A stretch of 64,000 nucleotides of DNA, taken from the NCBI RefSeq assembly GCF_003054705.1, contig NZ_QAYX01000024.1, forward strand, positions 62,001 to 126,000, in the 5' to 3' direction. Both the position numbers and the translations under genes were made by a program. This document shows, piece by piece, positions 16,615 to 24,679 of this stretch. A model generated the notes under the pieces. It saw nothing but the letters and a program-made list of their open reading frames with translations, was not told the origin of the DNA and did no database searches. Position 1 is the first letter of the stretch. Each line of letters begins with the position of its first letter. Source of the DNA: Opitutus sp. ER46 (lineage in GTDB: Bacteria; Verrucomicrobiota; Verrucomicrobiia; Opitutales; Opitutaceae).

Positions 16615-19600
16615 ATGAAGCTTCCCCAACGCCTTGTCCTCTGCCTCGGCCTTCTTTGCGCCGTCCCTGCGGCCCTGCCCGCGGCGTCGGCTCCGGCCGC
16701 CGCTGCCGTCGAGCCCGGTGTGATCACCGGGTACGTCTACAACCCGATCACAAAGGAATACGTCCGCAACGCGGAGGTGGTCGTGGAGGGCACCAGCCTC
16801 GCGGCGATCACCGAAGGCGATGGTTCCTACCGCCTCGTCGGTGTGCCGACGGGTCCCGCGGTCTTGCGTGTGCGCTATACCGGCTACGAGGCCGTTACCG
16901 CGGCGCTGGTGATGGAGGCCGATGCGGGGCGCACCCAGAATTTTGAGCTCAGCAAGCCGACCGCGGTACGCGCCGGCAAGGATGAGACCATCGTGCTCGA
17001 GGGCTTCGTCGTCTCCGCCGAGCGCGAGGGCAACGCCAAGGCCATCATGAGCCAGCGCCGCTCGATGGATATCACCAACAGCGTCGCGTCCGACGTCTTC
17101 GGCGACGTCGCCGAGGGCAACATCGCCGAGTTTCTGAAGCACCTCGCGGGCGTCGATCTCGACTCCGTCGAAGGTGACGTGCGCACGGTCCGCCTCCGCG
17201 GCCTGAGCGCGGAGTACACGGCGGTGACGCTGGACGGCGTGTCGTTGGCCAGCGCCGACGCCAACACCTCGGGCAGCGGCAACTCCCGCGCATTCAGCTT
17301 CGAGCAGGTCTCGCTGAACAGCATGGATTCGATCGAGATCTCGAAAACCGTCAGCGCCGACGTCGACGCGAACGCGCCGGCCGGCACGATCAATCTGAAG
17401 TCCAAGCGTGCGTTTGACCGCAAAGGCCGGCGGATCGCCTGGCAGGCGAACGTGGGCATGAATTCGTCGGACTTCACGCTGTCGCGGACGAACGGGCCCG
17501 ACAACGCGCAGCGCCGGAAGATCGAACCAGGTGGCATGCTCGAGTACTCGGATGTCTTTCTGAATCGGAAGCTCGGCATCGTGCTGAACATCAGCGAATC
17601 GAACACCTATGCCATCAGCGCGCGGTCCACGCTCGCGTACAATCGCGAAGCCTCGGATGTCGATCCGCGCGTCGTGGTGCCGACCTCGATGGCGCTGACA
17701 ATCGGTCCGCGCATCACCGAGCGTTTCACCACGACGCTGACGGCGGACTACAAGGTTTCGCCGAAACTGAACTTCGGGCTGACGGTGATCTCGAACTATA
17801 ACGACTACTGGTTCGACATGCGCACGGCGACGTTCACCACGCACAACGCGGACAAGAAGGTACCGGCTGCGCGCGCTACGGTTAAGGGCGACGACCTGCT
17901 GATGGCCCTTCAAGCGACCTCCACCTCGTCGGCAAAGCTGGCCGTCACCGCGCAAGGCATCGCGAAAGCGGGCGAGACCTGGACATACATTCCGAGATTT
18001 GAGTACCGGATCGGTCGGTTGAAGTTGGAGGGCAAGTTCGCCTACTCGGACTCCCGGAGTTGGTATGATCCGATGGGTCGCCGCGGCTCAGTGGTTTCGT
18101 CCGGCGCGATGACGAATGTCAGCACGTTCACGGCCGCGCGCTCGGCGCTGAAGCGCTCGGACTGGCAGTTTGCCCAGACCGGCGGCAAGTCATGGAGCGA
18201 CGGCGCGAATTTCACGACCCCGACGCTGCAGGTGGACGACGGTCGCACGTCCCGGTCCAAGATCGGCAGCGGCCAGATCGACGGCAGCTTCACCGTGGGC
18301 TCGAAGCCGGCGATCCAGATCAAGACCGGCTTGAAGACCAAGGAGGAGCAGCGGACGTATGCGAACCGCCGTGCTAACACGTACTACACCTACGAGGGTC
18401 CGAACGCCGCGACGTGGAAGACGGCTTACAACATGCCGTACGACCTCGATCTCAGCATGCTCGACGGCGGCAGCGCCGTCTCGAACACCGGCGGGACGAT
18501 TTTCATGCCGGACGTGCAGAAGCTGGCCAACCTGTTCCGCGAGCATCCGGAGTATTTCAAGCGCGCGGCCACGGCGGCGAACTACTACTCGGCAAACATT
18601 CTGAATATGAAGGACTATACGGAGAACGTGAGTGCGGCCTACCTGATGGGGACGACGAACCTCCGCAAGGCCACGTTCCGCGTCGGCATGCGTTGGGAGG
18701 GCACGCGCACCGATTCACTCGAATTCGATCAACGCACGAAGGGCGAAATGGCGGCTGCCGGCTACGCGCTCGTGAAAAACGATGATGCCGGCATGCTCGC
18801 AACCACGGTCGATGGCGTGAAGTACCAGTTCGAATCGAAGCCGCTCGTACACCGGAAGGGATACTACGATAATTTCTTCCCGAGCGCGTCGTTCAAATAT
18901 CGTTTCCTGCCGAACCTCGATCTGCACGTCGGCTACGCGAAGACGATCCGCCGACCGGACTTCTCGGACATCTCAGGCATTTGGTCGGTGAACGAGGAGG
19001 CCCACACGGTGGAGATGCCGAACGCCGGCCTGAAGCCCGAGCTTTCGAACAACTACTCGGCGCGGCTGGCCTACTATTTCGAGCCGGTTGGTGTCATCGC
19101 GGTGAACTACTTCGTAAATACGGTGAGAAACCTGCACCAGAAGATGTATAAGCTGAGCGCCGCTGATGTTGGCTACACCGGTACAGACTATGCGGGCTAT
19201 GAATTTACGACGACTCTGATGAGTCCGGAGAAAGTCGAGATCCGTGGCTTCGAGTTTGAATACAACCAGAGCCTCTCGTTCCTGCCGAAGCCGTTCTCCG
19301 GCCTGAACGTCCGCGCGACCTACACGCGCAATGATTCGAGCGTGAAGGTCGTCGACATGTCGCCGCACGCGGCGACGGCGGGCCTCAACTACACGTTCCG
19401 CCGGCTGAACATCTACTCGAGCGTCAATTGGACCGACGACCGCCCGCTCGGCACCTACGGCAACTATCGCCGGCATCGGACGACCACGGATGTGGGCGGC
19501 AGCTTTGCGCTGGGCCGCGGCATGAGCCTGTTCTTCGCCGCCCGCAATGTGTTCAACGTGCCGAACATCAACCTGCAGGAGTACCCGGGTGAGGCCGCCT

Positions 19601-19662
19601 TCGCCGTGAACTACGGCTACTACGGCACCGCCTGGACGTTCGGCGTGAAGGGTACTTTCTGA
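16615..19662 (+). CDS. TonB-dependent receptor 1, CarboxypepD_reg type
   Basis: The product is 1015 aa from the ATG at 16615 (MKLPQRLVLCLGLL...), with a signal peptide ending near AASA. Residues ~35-110 form a carboxypeptidase-regulatory-like Ig domain (GVITGYVYNP...YRLVGVPTG). A plug domain follows (EFLKHLAGVDLDSVEGD...VRLRGL, PAGTINLKSK). The rest is a large beta-barrel ending in the aromatic 'WTFGVKGTF'. It should import an oligosaccharide across the outer membrane using TonB energy. There is no SusD partner. It is a clear paralog of the receptor at 21522, with long identical stretches around the plug. A cluster A box lies upstream, and a terminator follows at 19715-19744. Confidence 0.9.
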   Translation: MKLPQRLVLCLGLLCAVPAALPAASAPAAAAVEPGVITGYVYNPITKEYVRNAEVVVEGTSLAAITEGDGSYRLVGVPTGPAVLRVRYTGYEAVTAALVMEADAGRTQNFELSKPTAVRAGKDETIVLEGFVVSAEREGNAKAIMSQRRSMDITNSVASDVFGDVAEGNIAEFLKHLAGVDLDSVEGDVRTVRLRGLSAEYTAVTLDGVSLASADANTSGSGNSRAFSFEQVSLNSMDSIEISKTVSADVDANAPAGTINLKSKRAFDRKGRRIAWQANVGMNSSDFTLSRTNGPDNAQRRKIEPGGMLEYSDVFLNRKLGIVLNISESNTYAISARSTLAYNREASDVDPRVVVPTSMALTIGPRITERFTTTLTADYKVSPKLNFGLTVISNYNDYWFDMRTATFTTHNADKKVPAARATVKGDDLLMALQATSTSSAKLAVTAQGIAKAGETWTYIPRFEYRIGRLKLEGKFAYSDSRSWYDPMGRRGSVVSSGAMTNVSTFTAARSALKRSDWQFAQTGGKSWSDGANFTTPTLQVDDGRTSRSKIGSGQIDGSFTVGSKPAIQIKTGLKTKEEQRTYANRRANTYYTYEGPNAATWKTAYNMPYDLDLSMLDGGSAVSNTGGTIFMPDVQKLANLFREHPEYFKRAATAANYYSANILNMKDYTENVSAAYLMGTTNLRKATFRVGMRWEGTRTDSLEFDQRTKGEMAAAGYALVKNDDAGMLATTVDGVKYQFESKPLVHRKGYYDNFFPSASFKYRFLPNLDLHVGYAKTIRRPDFSDISGIWSVNEEAHTVEMPNAGLKPELSNNYSARLAYYFEPVGVIAVNYFVNTVRNLHQKMYKLSAADVGYTGTDYAGYEFTTTLMSPEKVEIRGFEFEYNQSLSFLPKPFSGLNVRATYTRNDSSVKVVDMSPHAATAGLNYTFRRLNIYSSVNWTDDRPLGTYGNYRRHRTTTDVGGSFALGRGMSLFFAARNVFNVPNINLQEYPGEAAFAVNYGYYGTAWTFGVKGTF

Positions 19663-19683
19663 GGCGCCCCCCGGCGTCGCGAT

Positions 19684-19881
19684 CGTTCTCGTACTCGTTC
19701 TCTTTCTCGTTCTCAGGGCCGGGCCACGCAGTGGTCCCGGCCCTTTGCCTTTCCGGCGCCTGCCTGGCGCCGGATTCTTCCTCTTACTCCTACTCTTTCT
19801 CTTTCTACCATCATCAAGCGGGCGGCCAACGGGCCGCCCGCGTCTGAGAGTAAGAGAAAGAGGAAGAGTAAGAGAAAGACC
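19684..19881. repeat. Pyrimidine/purine repeat tracts with interleaved hairpins
   Basis: CTCGTACTCGTTCTC and CTTCCTCTTACTCCTACTC tracts (19684-19715, 19774-19812) are followed by the complementary purine tract AGAGTAAGAGAAAGAGG (19846-19881). They are of the same type as the tracts at 3.9 and 43.0 kb. Three GC hairpins lie between them. Confidence 0.7.
19715..19744 (+). terminator. Hairpin terminator after TonB receptor 1
   Basis: AGGGCCGGG...CCCGGCCCT forms a near-perfect 13-bp stem followed by TTTGCC. It lies about 50 nt past the receptor stop. Two further GC-rich hairpins (19752-19774 and 19818-19841) separate the two convergent genes. Confidence 0.7.
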
Positions 19882-19899
19882 TTGGGGGTGGCCCCCGCG

Positions 19900-21072
19900 C
19901 TAAAGGGAGTGCGACCGACGACGGTACTCGTCGGGGTGGCAGCCGACGCGCTCGGTGAAGATGCGCGTGAAGGCGGAGAGCGCGGTGTATCCGCACTGGC
20001 GGGATACGTCGCTCACGGTCCCATGCGTGCGGCGCAGGAGGCGCTTGGCCAGCCCGAGCCGGAACTCGATGACGAAGTCGTGGATCGTCCGGCCCGTGGC
20101 CGTGAGAAACCGCCGTTCAAGCGTGCGGCGCGGGATGCCGATGACGTCGACGATCTGGTCGGTGCCGAAGGGAGAGTGGGCGAGCGAGCGGATCAGCTCG
20201 ATCACCGCCACCACCTTCGCGTCGGCCACGAGGAGGCGCTGGCTGGAGGCGCGGACGGCGACCTCGCTGGGCGGAAGCTTGCGGTAACGCGGCACGGCTT
20301 CACCGCGGCTGTGCGCGGCGATCGCGTCGGCCGCCAGCCGGCCAATTTCACGCGTCGGCAGGCACACGCTCGAGATGCCGGGCTGCACCAGGTCGCATAG
20401 CAGCTCGTCGTTGCCAACGCCCACGAGGGCGATGTCCTCCGGCACGCGCAGGCCGGCCCACTGGCAGGCCACCAGAACGCGCTCGGCGAGCTTGTCATCG
20501 AACGCCATCACGCCGGCGGGCTTGGGCAGCCGCTTCAGCCACTGGCCAAGCTTGGGAATGTCGGACTCGCCGTGCGGCGAGACGTTGGCGAAGGTGTCCA
20601 CGGTACAGCCGCGATCGCGGAAGTAGGTGGAGAAGGTGGCCGCGCGATGGACGGAGGGCGGGTGCGTGGCATCGGGGCCACAGTAGCCGAAGTGCTCAAG
20701 GCCCAGGGCCTCGAGGTGCTGTGCCGCGGCCGTCGCGATCGCCGCGTCGTCGACGAAGATGGCGGCCTGGTCGAACTCGAGGTTTCGCGCGCTGGTTTCG
20801 ACGCAGTACACGCCGAGCCGGCGGAGTTGCCGGTGAAACGCGGTGGCGCGGTCGTACAGGATCGCGCCGTCGACCTTCATCTGGGCCACGCGGTCCACGG
20901 CGGTGGCGTCCTCCTGGCGCACGAGGAAGAGTGTCCAGTTCTGCTGTACCGCCCGCTCATACACGCCGAGCAGACGTTCGCGGCCCGGGCCGTCACGGGT
21001 GTCGATGCACACGGCGATGCGCAGCCGCCGGGGCGGGCGGATCTTGGCCGGGCGAGGACGGGAGGAGGACAT
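19900..21072 (-). CDS. XylR-like regulator 1 (LacI-type sensor + AraC HTH)
   Basis: The product is 390 aa from the ATG at 21072; the frame extends upstream only through the repeat tract. Residues ~15-275 form a periplasmic-binding-protein/LacI-type sugar-sensing domain ('IAVCIDTRDGPGRERLLGV', 'FGYCGPDATHPPSVHRA'). Residues ~290-390 form an AraC HTH pair ('TDQIVDVIGIPRRTLERRF', 'VSDVSRQCGYTALSAFTRIF'). It is closely similar to the regulator at 27881, nearly identical in the recognition helices, so both probably read the same DNA site. The TGGC boxes nearby are the obvious candidates. Its leader consists of CTTCAGCC/CTTCCGTC pyrimidine repeats. Confidence 0.88.
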   Translation of the reverse strand: MSSSRPRPAKIRPPRRLRIAVCIDTRDGPGRERLLGVYERAVQQNWTLFLVRQEDATAVDRVAQMKVDGAILYDRATAFHRQLRRLGVYCVETSARNLEFDQAAIFVDDAAIATAAAQHLEALGLEHFGYCGPDATHPPSVHRAATFSTYFRDRGCTVDTFANVSPHGESDIPKLGQWLKRLPKPAGVMAFDDKLAERVLVACQWAGLRVPEDIALVGVGNDELLCDLVQPGISSVCLPTREIGRLAADAIAAHSRGEAVPRYRKLPPSEVAVRASSQRLLVADAKVVAVIELIRSLAHSPFGTDQIVDVIGIPRRTLERRFLTATGRTIHDFVIEFRLGLAKRLLRRTHGTVSDVSRQCGYTALSAFTRIFTERVGCHPDEYRRRSHSL

Positions 21073-21078
21073 CGGGGC

Positions 21079-21241
21079 GAAAGGGCTGAAGGCGGAAAGG
21101 ACTGAAGGGCTGAAAGACTGAAGGCGGAAGCCGGAGGACGGAAGACGGAAGACGGAGGCCAGAGGCCGGATGCCGGAGGACGGAAGCCGGAAGCCGGAGG
21201 ACGGAAGACGGAAGCTGTAGGGCGGAATACGGAGGGTGGAA
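21079..21241 (+). repeat. GGCTGAAGG / GGAAGCCGGAGGACGGAAG repeat tract
   Basis: About 160 bases of degenerate units change gradually from GGCTGAA-type to GGAAGCCGG- and GGACGGAAGAC-type, showing that the two word families are one continuum. A short complementary arm (GGCTTCTGGCCTCTGGCTTC) stands at 21328-21361. On the minus strand the tract is the leader of the regulator 1 gene. Confidence 0.75.
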
Positions 21242-21368
21242 CAAAGCATGGATCACGGTGCGGCGGGAGTGGGCAGATGAGCCGGAGGTGAGACATTGGG
21301 GACTCGTTCTCAGGTGTCTGTCGTCGGGCCTCCGGCTTCTGGCCTCTGGCTTCTGGCTCCCAGGGGCG

Positions 21369-21409
21369 TGGCGCAAATTAGGAAGTTAATGGCGCACTTT
21401 GCCGCTCGG
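21369..21409 (+). promoter_or_regulatory. Cluster A box for TonB receptor 2
   Basis: TGGCGCAAA is followed after exactly 21 bp by TGGCGCACTT and, 11 bp on from the start of that repeat, by GCCGCTCGG. It is the best-conserved of the four copies. It lies 113-153 nt upstream of the ATG at 21522. I cannot place a convincing -10. Confidence 0.72.
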
Positions 21410-21521
21410 AAACCCATCGGCCGACTGGATCATCCGGCCATTGACCCGCGGTGCGTCGACCCAAACGGCGCGCCGAACCTGCCAAGCTCACACCCCCGGA
21501 TGGTCGCAGTCCGATCCAGCC

Positions 21522-24500
21522 ATGAAGTTCACCCGATACCTTGCCCTCAGCGCCAGCCTCCTCGTCGCCACCCCGCTGCTCTGTGCCGCGGATGAGACCA
21601 CGTCCGCCGCGCCGGCCACTCCGGCCGTGATCACGACCGGTGTCATCACCGGTGCGGTCCTAAACCCGATCTCCAAGGAATATGTCCGCAATGCCGAGGT
21701 GCAGGTCGAGGGCGCGGGGCTCTCGGCGATCACCGAGGCGGATGGCACCTACCGCCTGATGGGGGTGCCCGCCGGGACGGTGACGCTCGTGGTCACCTAC
21801 ACGGGCTACACGCCCGCGCGGGCGACGGTGAATGTGACCGCCGAATCGATCGTCACGCAGAATTTTGACCTGGGCGAACCGCTGGGCGGTCGCAGCGCCA
21901 AGAGCGAGACCATCGTGCTGGGCGAGTTCGTCGTGTCGGGCGAGCGTGAGGGCAACTCGAAGGCCATCATGAGCCAGCGCCGCGCGATGGATATCACCAA
22001 CAGCATCGCGTCCGACGTGTTCGGCGACGTCGCCGAAGGCAACGTGGGCGAGTTCCTCAAGAACCTCGCCGGCGTCGATCTCGAGACCGTCGAAGGCGAT
22101 GTGCGCACCGTGCGCCTCCGCGGCCTCGCGGCGGACTACACCGGCGTGACGGTCGACGGCGTGACCCTGGCCAGCGCCGATGCGAATGGCGCCTCCACGG
22201 GCGGCTCCCGCGCGTTCACTTTCGAGCAGGTTTCGTTGAACAGCATGGATTCGATCGAGGTGTTCAAGACCACCAGCGCCGACATGGATGCCAACGCGCC
22301 GGCCGGCACGATCAACCTGAAGTCCAAGCGCGCCTTTGACCGGCAGGGCCGGCGGATCACCTGGCAGACGCAGGTGAACATGAACTCGACCGACATGACG
22401 CTCTCTCGGACCGACGGCCCGGACAACGGCAAGCACCGGAAAGTGCGGCCGGGTGGCATCCTCGAGTACTCGGACGTGTTCCTGAACAAGCGTCTCGGCA
22501 TCGTCCTCAACATCAGCGAGTCGAATACGTACAACGTGAGCGCGCGCTCGACGATGGCCTACAACTACGCCGCCACCGCGACCGATCCCCGCCCCGTGGT
22601 GCCGTACTCGATGGCCCAGACGATCGGACCGAAGTTCAAGGAGAACTTCAGCACGACTCTGACCGTCGATTACAAGCTGTCCCCGACCCTGAACTTCGGG
22701 GTGACGATGATGTACAACTACACCGACCAGTGGTTCAACCTGCGGACGGCTACGCTGTACACCGCCACGAGCTCGGCGGCCACCCGCACCACCGCGAACG
22801 TGGTCAAGGGCGACGATTCGCTCTACGGGTTTACCACGACCACGACCGGCTCGCGGCTGAACATGGCCGCCAACGGCATTTCGAAACCGGGCGAGGTTTG
22901 GACCTACATCCCGCGTTTTCAGTACAAGATCGGAAAACTGACCATCGAGGGCCGCTTTGCCTATTCCGATGCGCGCAGCTGGTACGACCCGCTGGGCCGC
23001 GAGGGGGCGATCTTCGGCACCGGATCGATGGCGGTCTCCGGGATGTTCGCCGCAACGCGCAGCAGCTACAGCAAAACGGACTGGAAATTCCGGCAGCTGA
23101 GCGGCAACGGCTGGGACACGGGTGCGAGCTACTCGACGCCCACGCTCTCCATCAATGACGGTCGCTCCTCGCGGTCCAAGGTGGGCAGCGGCGAGATCAC
23201 GGGCTCGTTCTCTGTGGGCAGCAAGCCGGTGATCGCGATCAAGACCGGCATCAAGGCCAAGCGGGAGACCCGCGACTTCAAGTACGAGCGCGCGGCGTAC
23301 TCCTACACCTACGAAGGGCCGGGCAGCGGTGTCGGCGCCTGGAAGGATTACCGGCTGCCCTACGCGATGGATTTCAGTCTCCTCGAGTCAGCGGTGATTT
23401 CGACCTCAGGGGCGGAGGCGTACGTGCCCGACATCCAGAAGATCGGGGCGCTGTTCCTGGAACACCCTGAGTACTTTTCTCGGGCGAAGACGGACACGGG
23501 TGCGAACTACTATTCGGCGTTCGTCGAGAACCGGCGCCATTACGAGGAGGCCATCGATTCGGCGTACGCGATGGCGACGACGACGCTGTGGCGAAAGCTG
23601 ACGCTCCGCGCCGGATTGCGCTGGGAGGGGACCGAAGGCGATTCGCGCGAGTTCGACGCCCGGACTCCGGACGAGGTTAAGGCGGCTGGCTACAAGCTGG
23701 ATAGCTCGGGTATCGCGACGACGGTCGACGGCGTGAAGTACCAGTACATGTCCAAGCCGCAGACCCATCGTAAGCGCGAATACGACAACTTCTTCCCGAG
23801 TGCGTCGGCGAAGTACAAGTTTCTGCCGAACCTCGACCTGCAACTGGCGTACAGCAAAACCATCCGCCGTCCGAGTTACGCCGATATGGCTGGCGTGCTG
23901 GTGATCGATGAAGACTCCACGCTCGTTACGGCGCCCAATCCTTACCTGAAGCCGGAGACGTCGGACAATTTGTCCGCTCGCCTCGCGTACTATTTCGAGC
24001 CGGTTGGCCAATTCGCGGTGAACCTCTACCAGAACCGGGTGAAGAACCTGCTGGTGAATGCGGACGACGTCACCGCGGAGGAATACGGGTACACCGGTCC
24101 ACTGGATCTCAGCGGCTATCGATTCAGCAGCACCGTAAACCGGGGCGGCACGACCAAGCTGAACGGCATGGAGCTCGAATACAGCCAGAGTCTCTCGTTT
24201 TTGCCTGGTCCCCTCTCGGGGCTGAACGTGCGCGGGACGTACACCCGCAGTGAATCCAGTATCACCAATCCCAACATGGCGCCGCATGCGGCGAGTGGGG
24301 GCCTGAACTACACCTTCCGTCGCGTGAACCTCTACGTGAACACCGTGTGGACCGACGACACGCCGACCAGCAGCACCGGTCTCCGTTACCGCAAGCACCG
24401 CGCCAGTGTGGATGCGGGCGGCAGCGTGCGGCTCACGCAGAAGACCAAGCTGTTCTTCTCCGCGCGTAACATCTTCAACGAGCCGTTCATCACGCTGGAG

Positions 24501-24584
24501 GAGTATCCGAACTGCCCGGCAGTCGCGGTCAACTACGCGAAGTTCGGCACGTTCTGGACGTTTGGCGTCAAAGGCACGTTCTAA
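21522..24584 (+). CDS. TonB-dependent receptor 2, CarboxypepD_reg type
   Basis: The product is 1020 aa from the ATG at 21522 (MKFTRYLALSASLLV...), with a signal peptide ending near CAA. The order is the same as in receptor 1: Ig-like regulatory domain (GVITGAVLNP...YRLMGVPAG), plug (EFLKNLAGVDLETVEGD, PAGTINLKSKRAFD), then a barrel ending 'WTFGVKGTF'. Similarity to receptor 1 runs the whole length and is highest in the plug, so these are duplicates that diverged mainly in the loops, suggesting related but distinct ligands. The DUF6259-type gene starts 95 nt downstream with no box of its own, so the two are probably co-transcribed. Confidence 0.9.
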   Translation: MKFTRYLALSASLLVATPLLCAADETTSAAPATPAVITTGVITGAVLNPISKEYVRNAEVQVEGAGLSAITEADGTYRLMGVPAGTVTLVVTYTGYTPARATVNVTAESIVTQNFDLGEPLGGRSAKSETIVLGEFVVSGEREGNSKAIMSQRRAMDITNSIASDVFGDVAEGNVGEFLKNLAGVDLETVEGDVRTVRLRGLAADYTGVTVDGVTLASADANGASTGGSRAFTFEQVSLNSMDSIEVFKTTSADMDANAPAGTINLKSKRAFDRQGRRITWQTQVNMNSTDMTLSRTDGPDNGKHRKVRPGGILEYSDVFLNKRLGIVLNISESNTYNVSARSTMAYNYAATATDPRPVVPYSMAQTIGPKFKENFSTTLTVDYKLSPTLNFGVTMMYNYTDQWFNLRTATLYTATSSAATRTTANVVKGDDSLYGFTTTTTGSRLNMAANGISKPGEVWTYIPRFQYKIGKLTIEGRFAYSDARSWYDPLGREGAIFGTGSMAVSGMFAATRSSYSKTDWKFRQLSGNGWDTGASYSTPTLSINDGRSSRSKVGSGEITGSFSVGSKPVIAIKTGIKAKRETRDFKYERAAYSYTYEGPGSGVGAWKDYRLPYAMDFSLLESAVISTSGAEAYVPDIQKIGALFLEHPEYFSRAKTDTGANYYSAFVENRRHYEEAIDSAYAMATTTLWRKLTLRAGLRWEGTEGDSREFDARTPDEVKAAGYKLDSSGIATTVDGVKYQYMSKPQTHRKREYDNFFPSASAKYKFLPNLDLQLAYSKTIRRPSYADMAGVLVIDEDSTLVTAPNPYLKPETSDNLSARLAYYFEPVGQFAVNLYQNRVKNLLVNADDVTAEEYGYTGPLDLSGYRFSSTVNRGGTTKLNGMELEYSQSLSFLPGPLSGLNVRGTYTRSESSITNPNMAPHAASGGLNYTFRRVNLYVNTVWTDDTPTSSTGLRYRKHRASVDAGGSVRLTQKTKLFFSARNIFNEPFITLEEYPNCPAVAVNYAKFGTFWTFGVKGTF

Positions 24585-24679
24585 TCCCGGCAATCCCTTA
24601 ACCGGCGCGCTGGCGTCGGCGCGAATCCTCGCGCCGCCGACGGATCGTGGCGATTTTCCAGCCGCCGACCCTTTCTCCC

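Larger units (their letters stand above)
21073..21521. other. Divergent region with repeats and operator
   Basis: This 449-base spacer lies between regulator 1 and TonB receptor 2. The first ~170 bases are purine repeats, then about 85 unremarkable bases, a short complementary repeat arm (21328-21361), the cluster A box (21369-21409), and about 110 bases of leader. I see no gene. Confidence 0.7.
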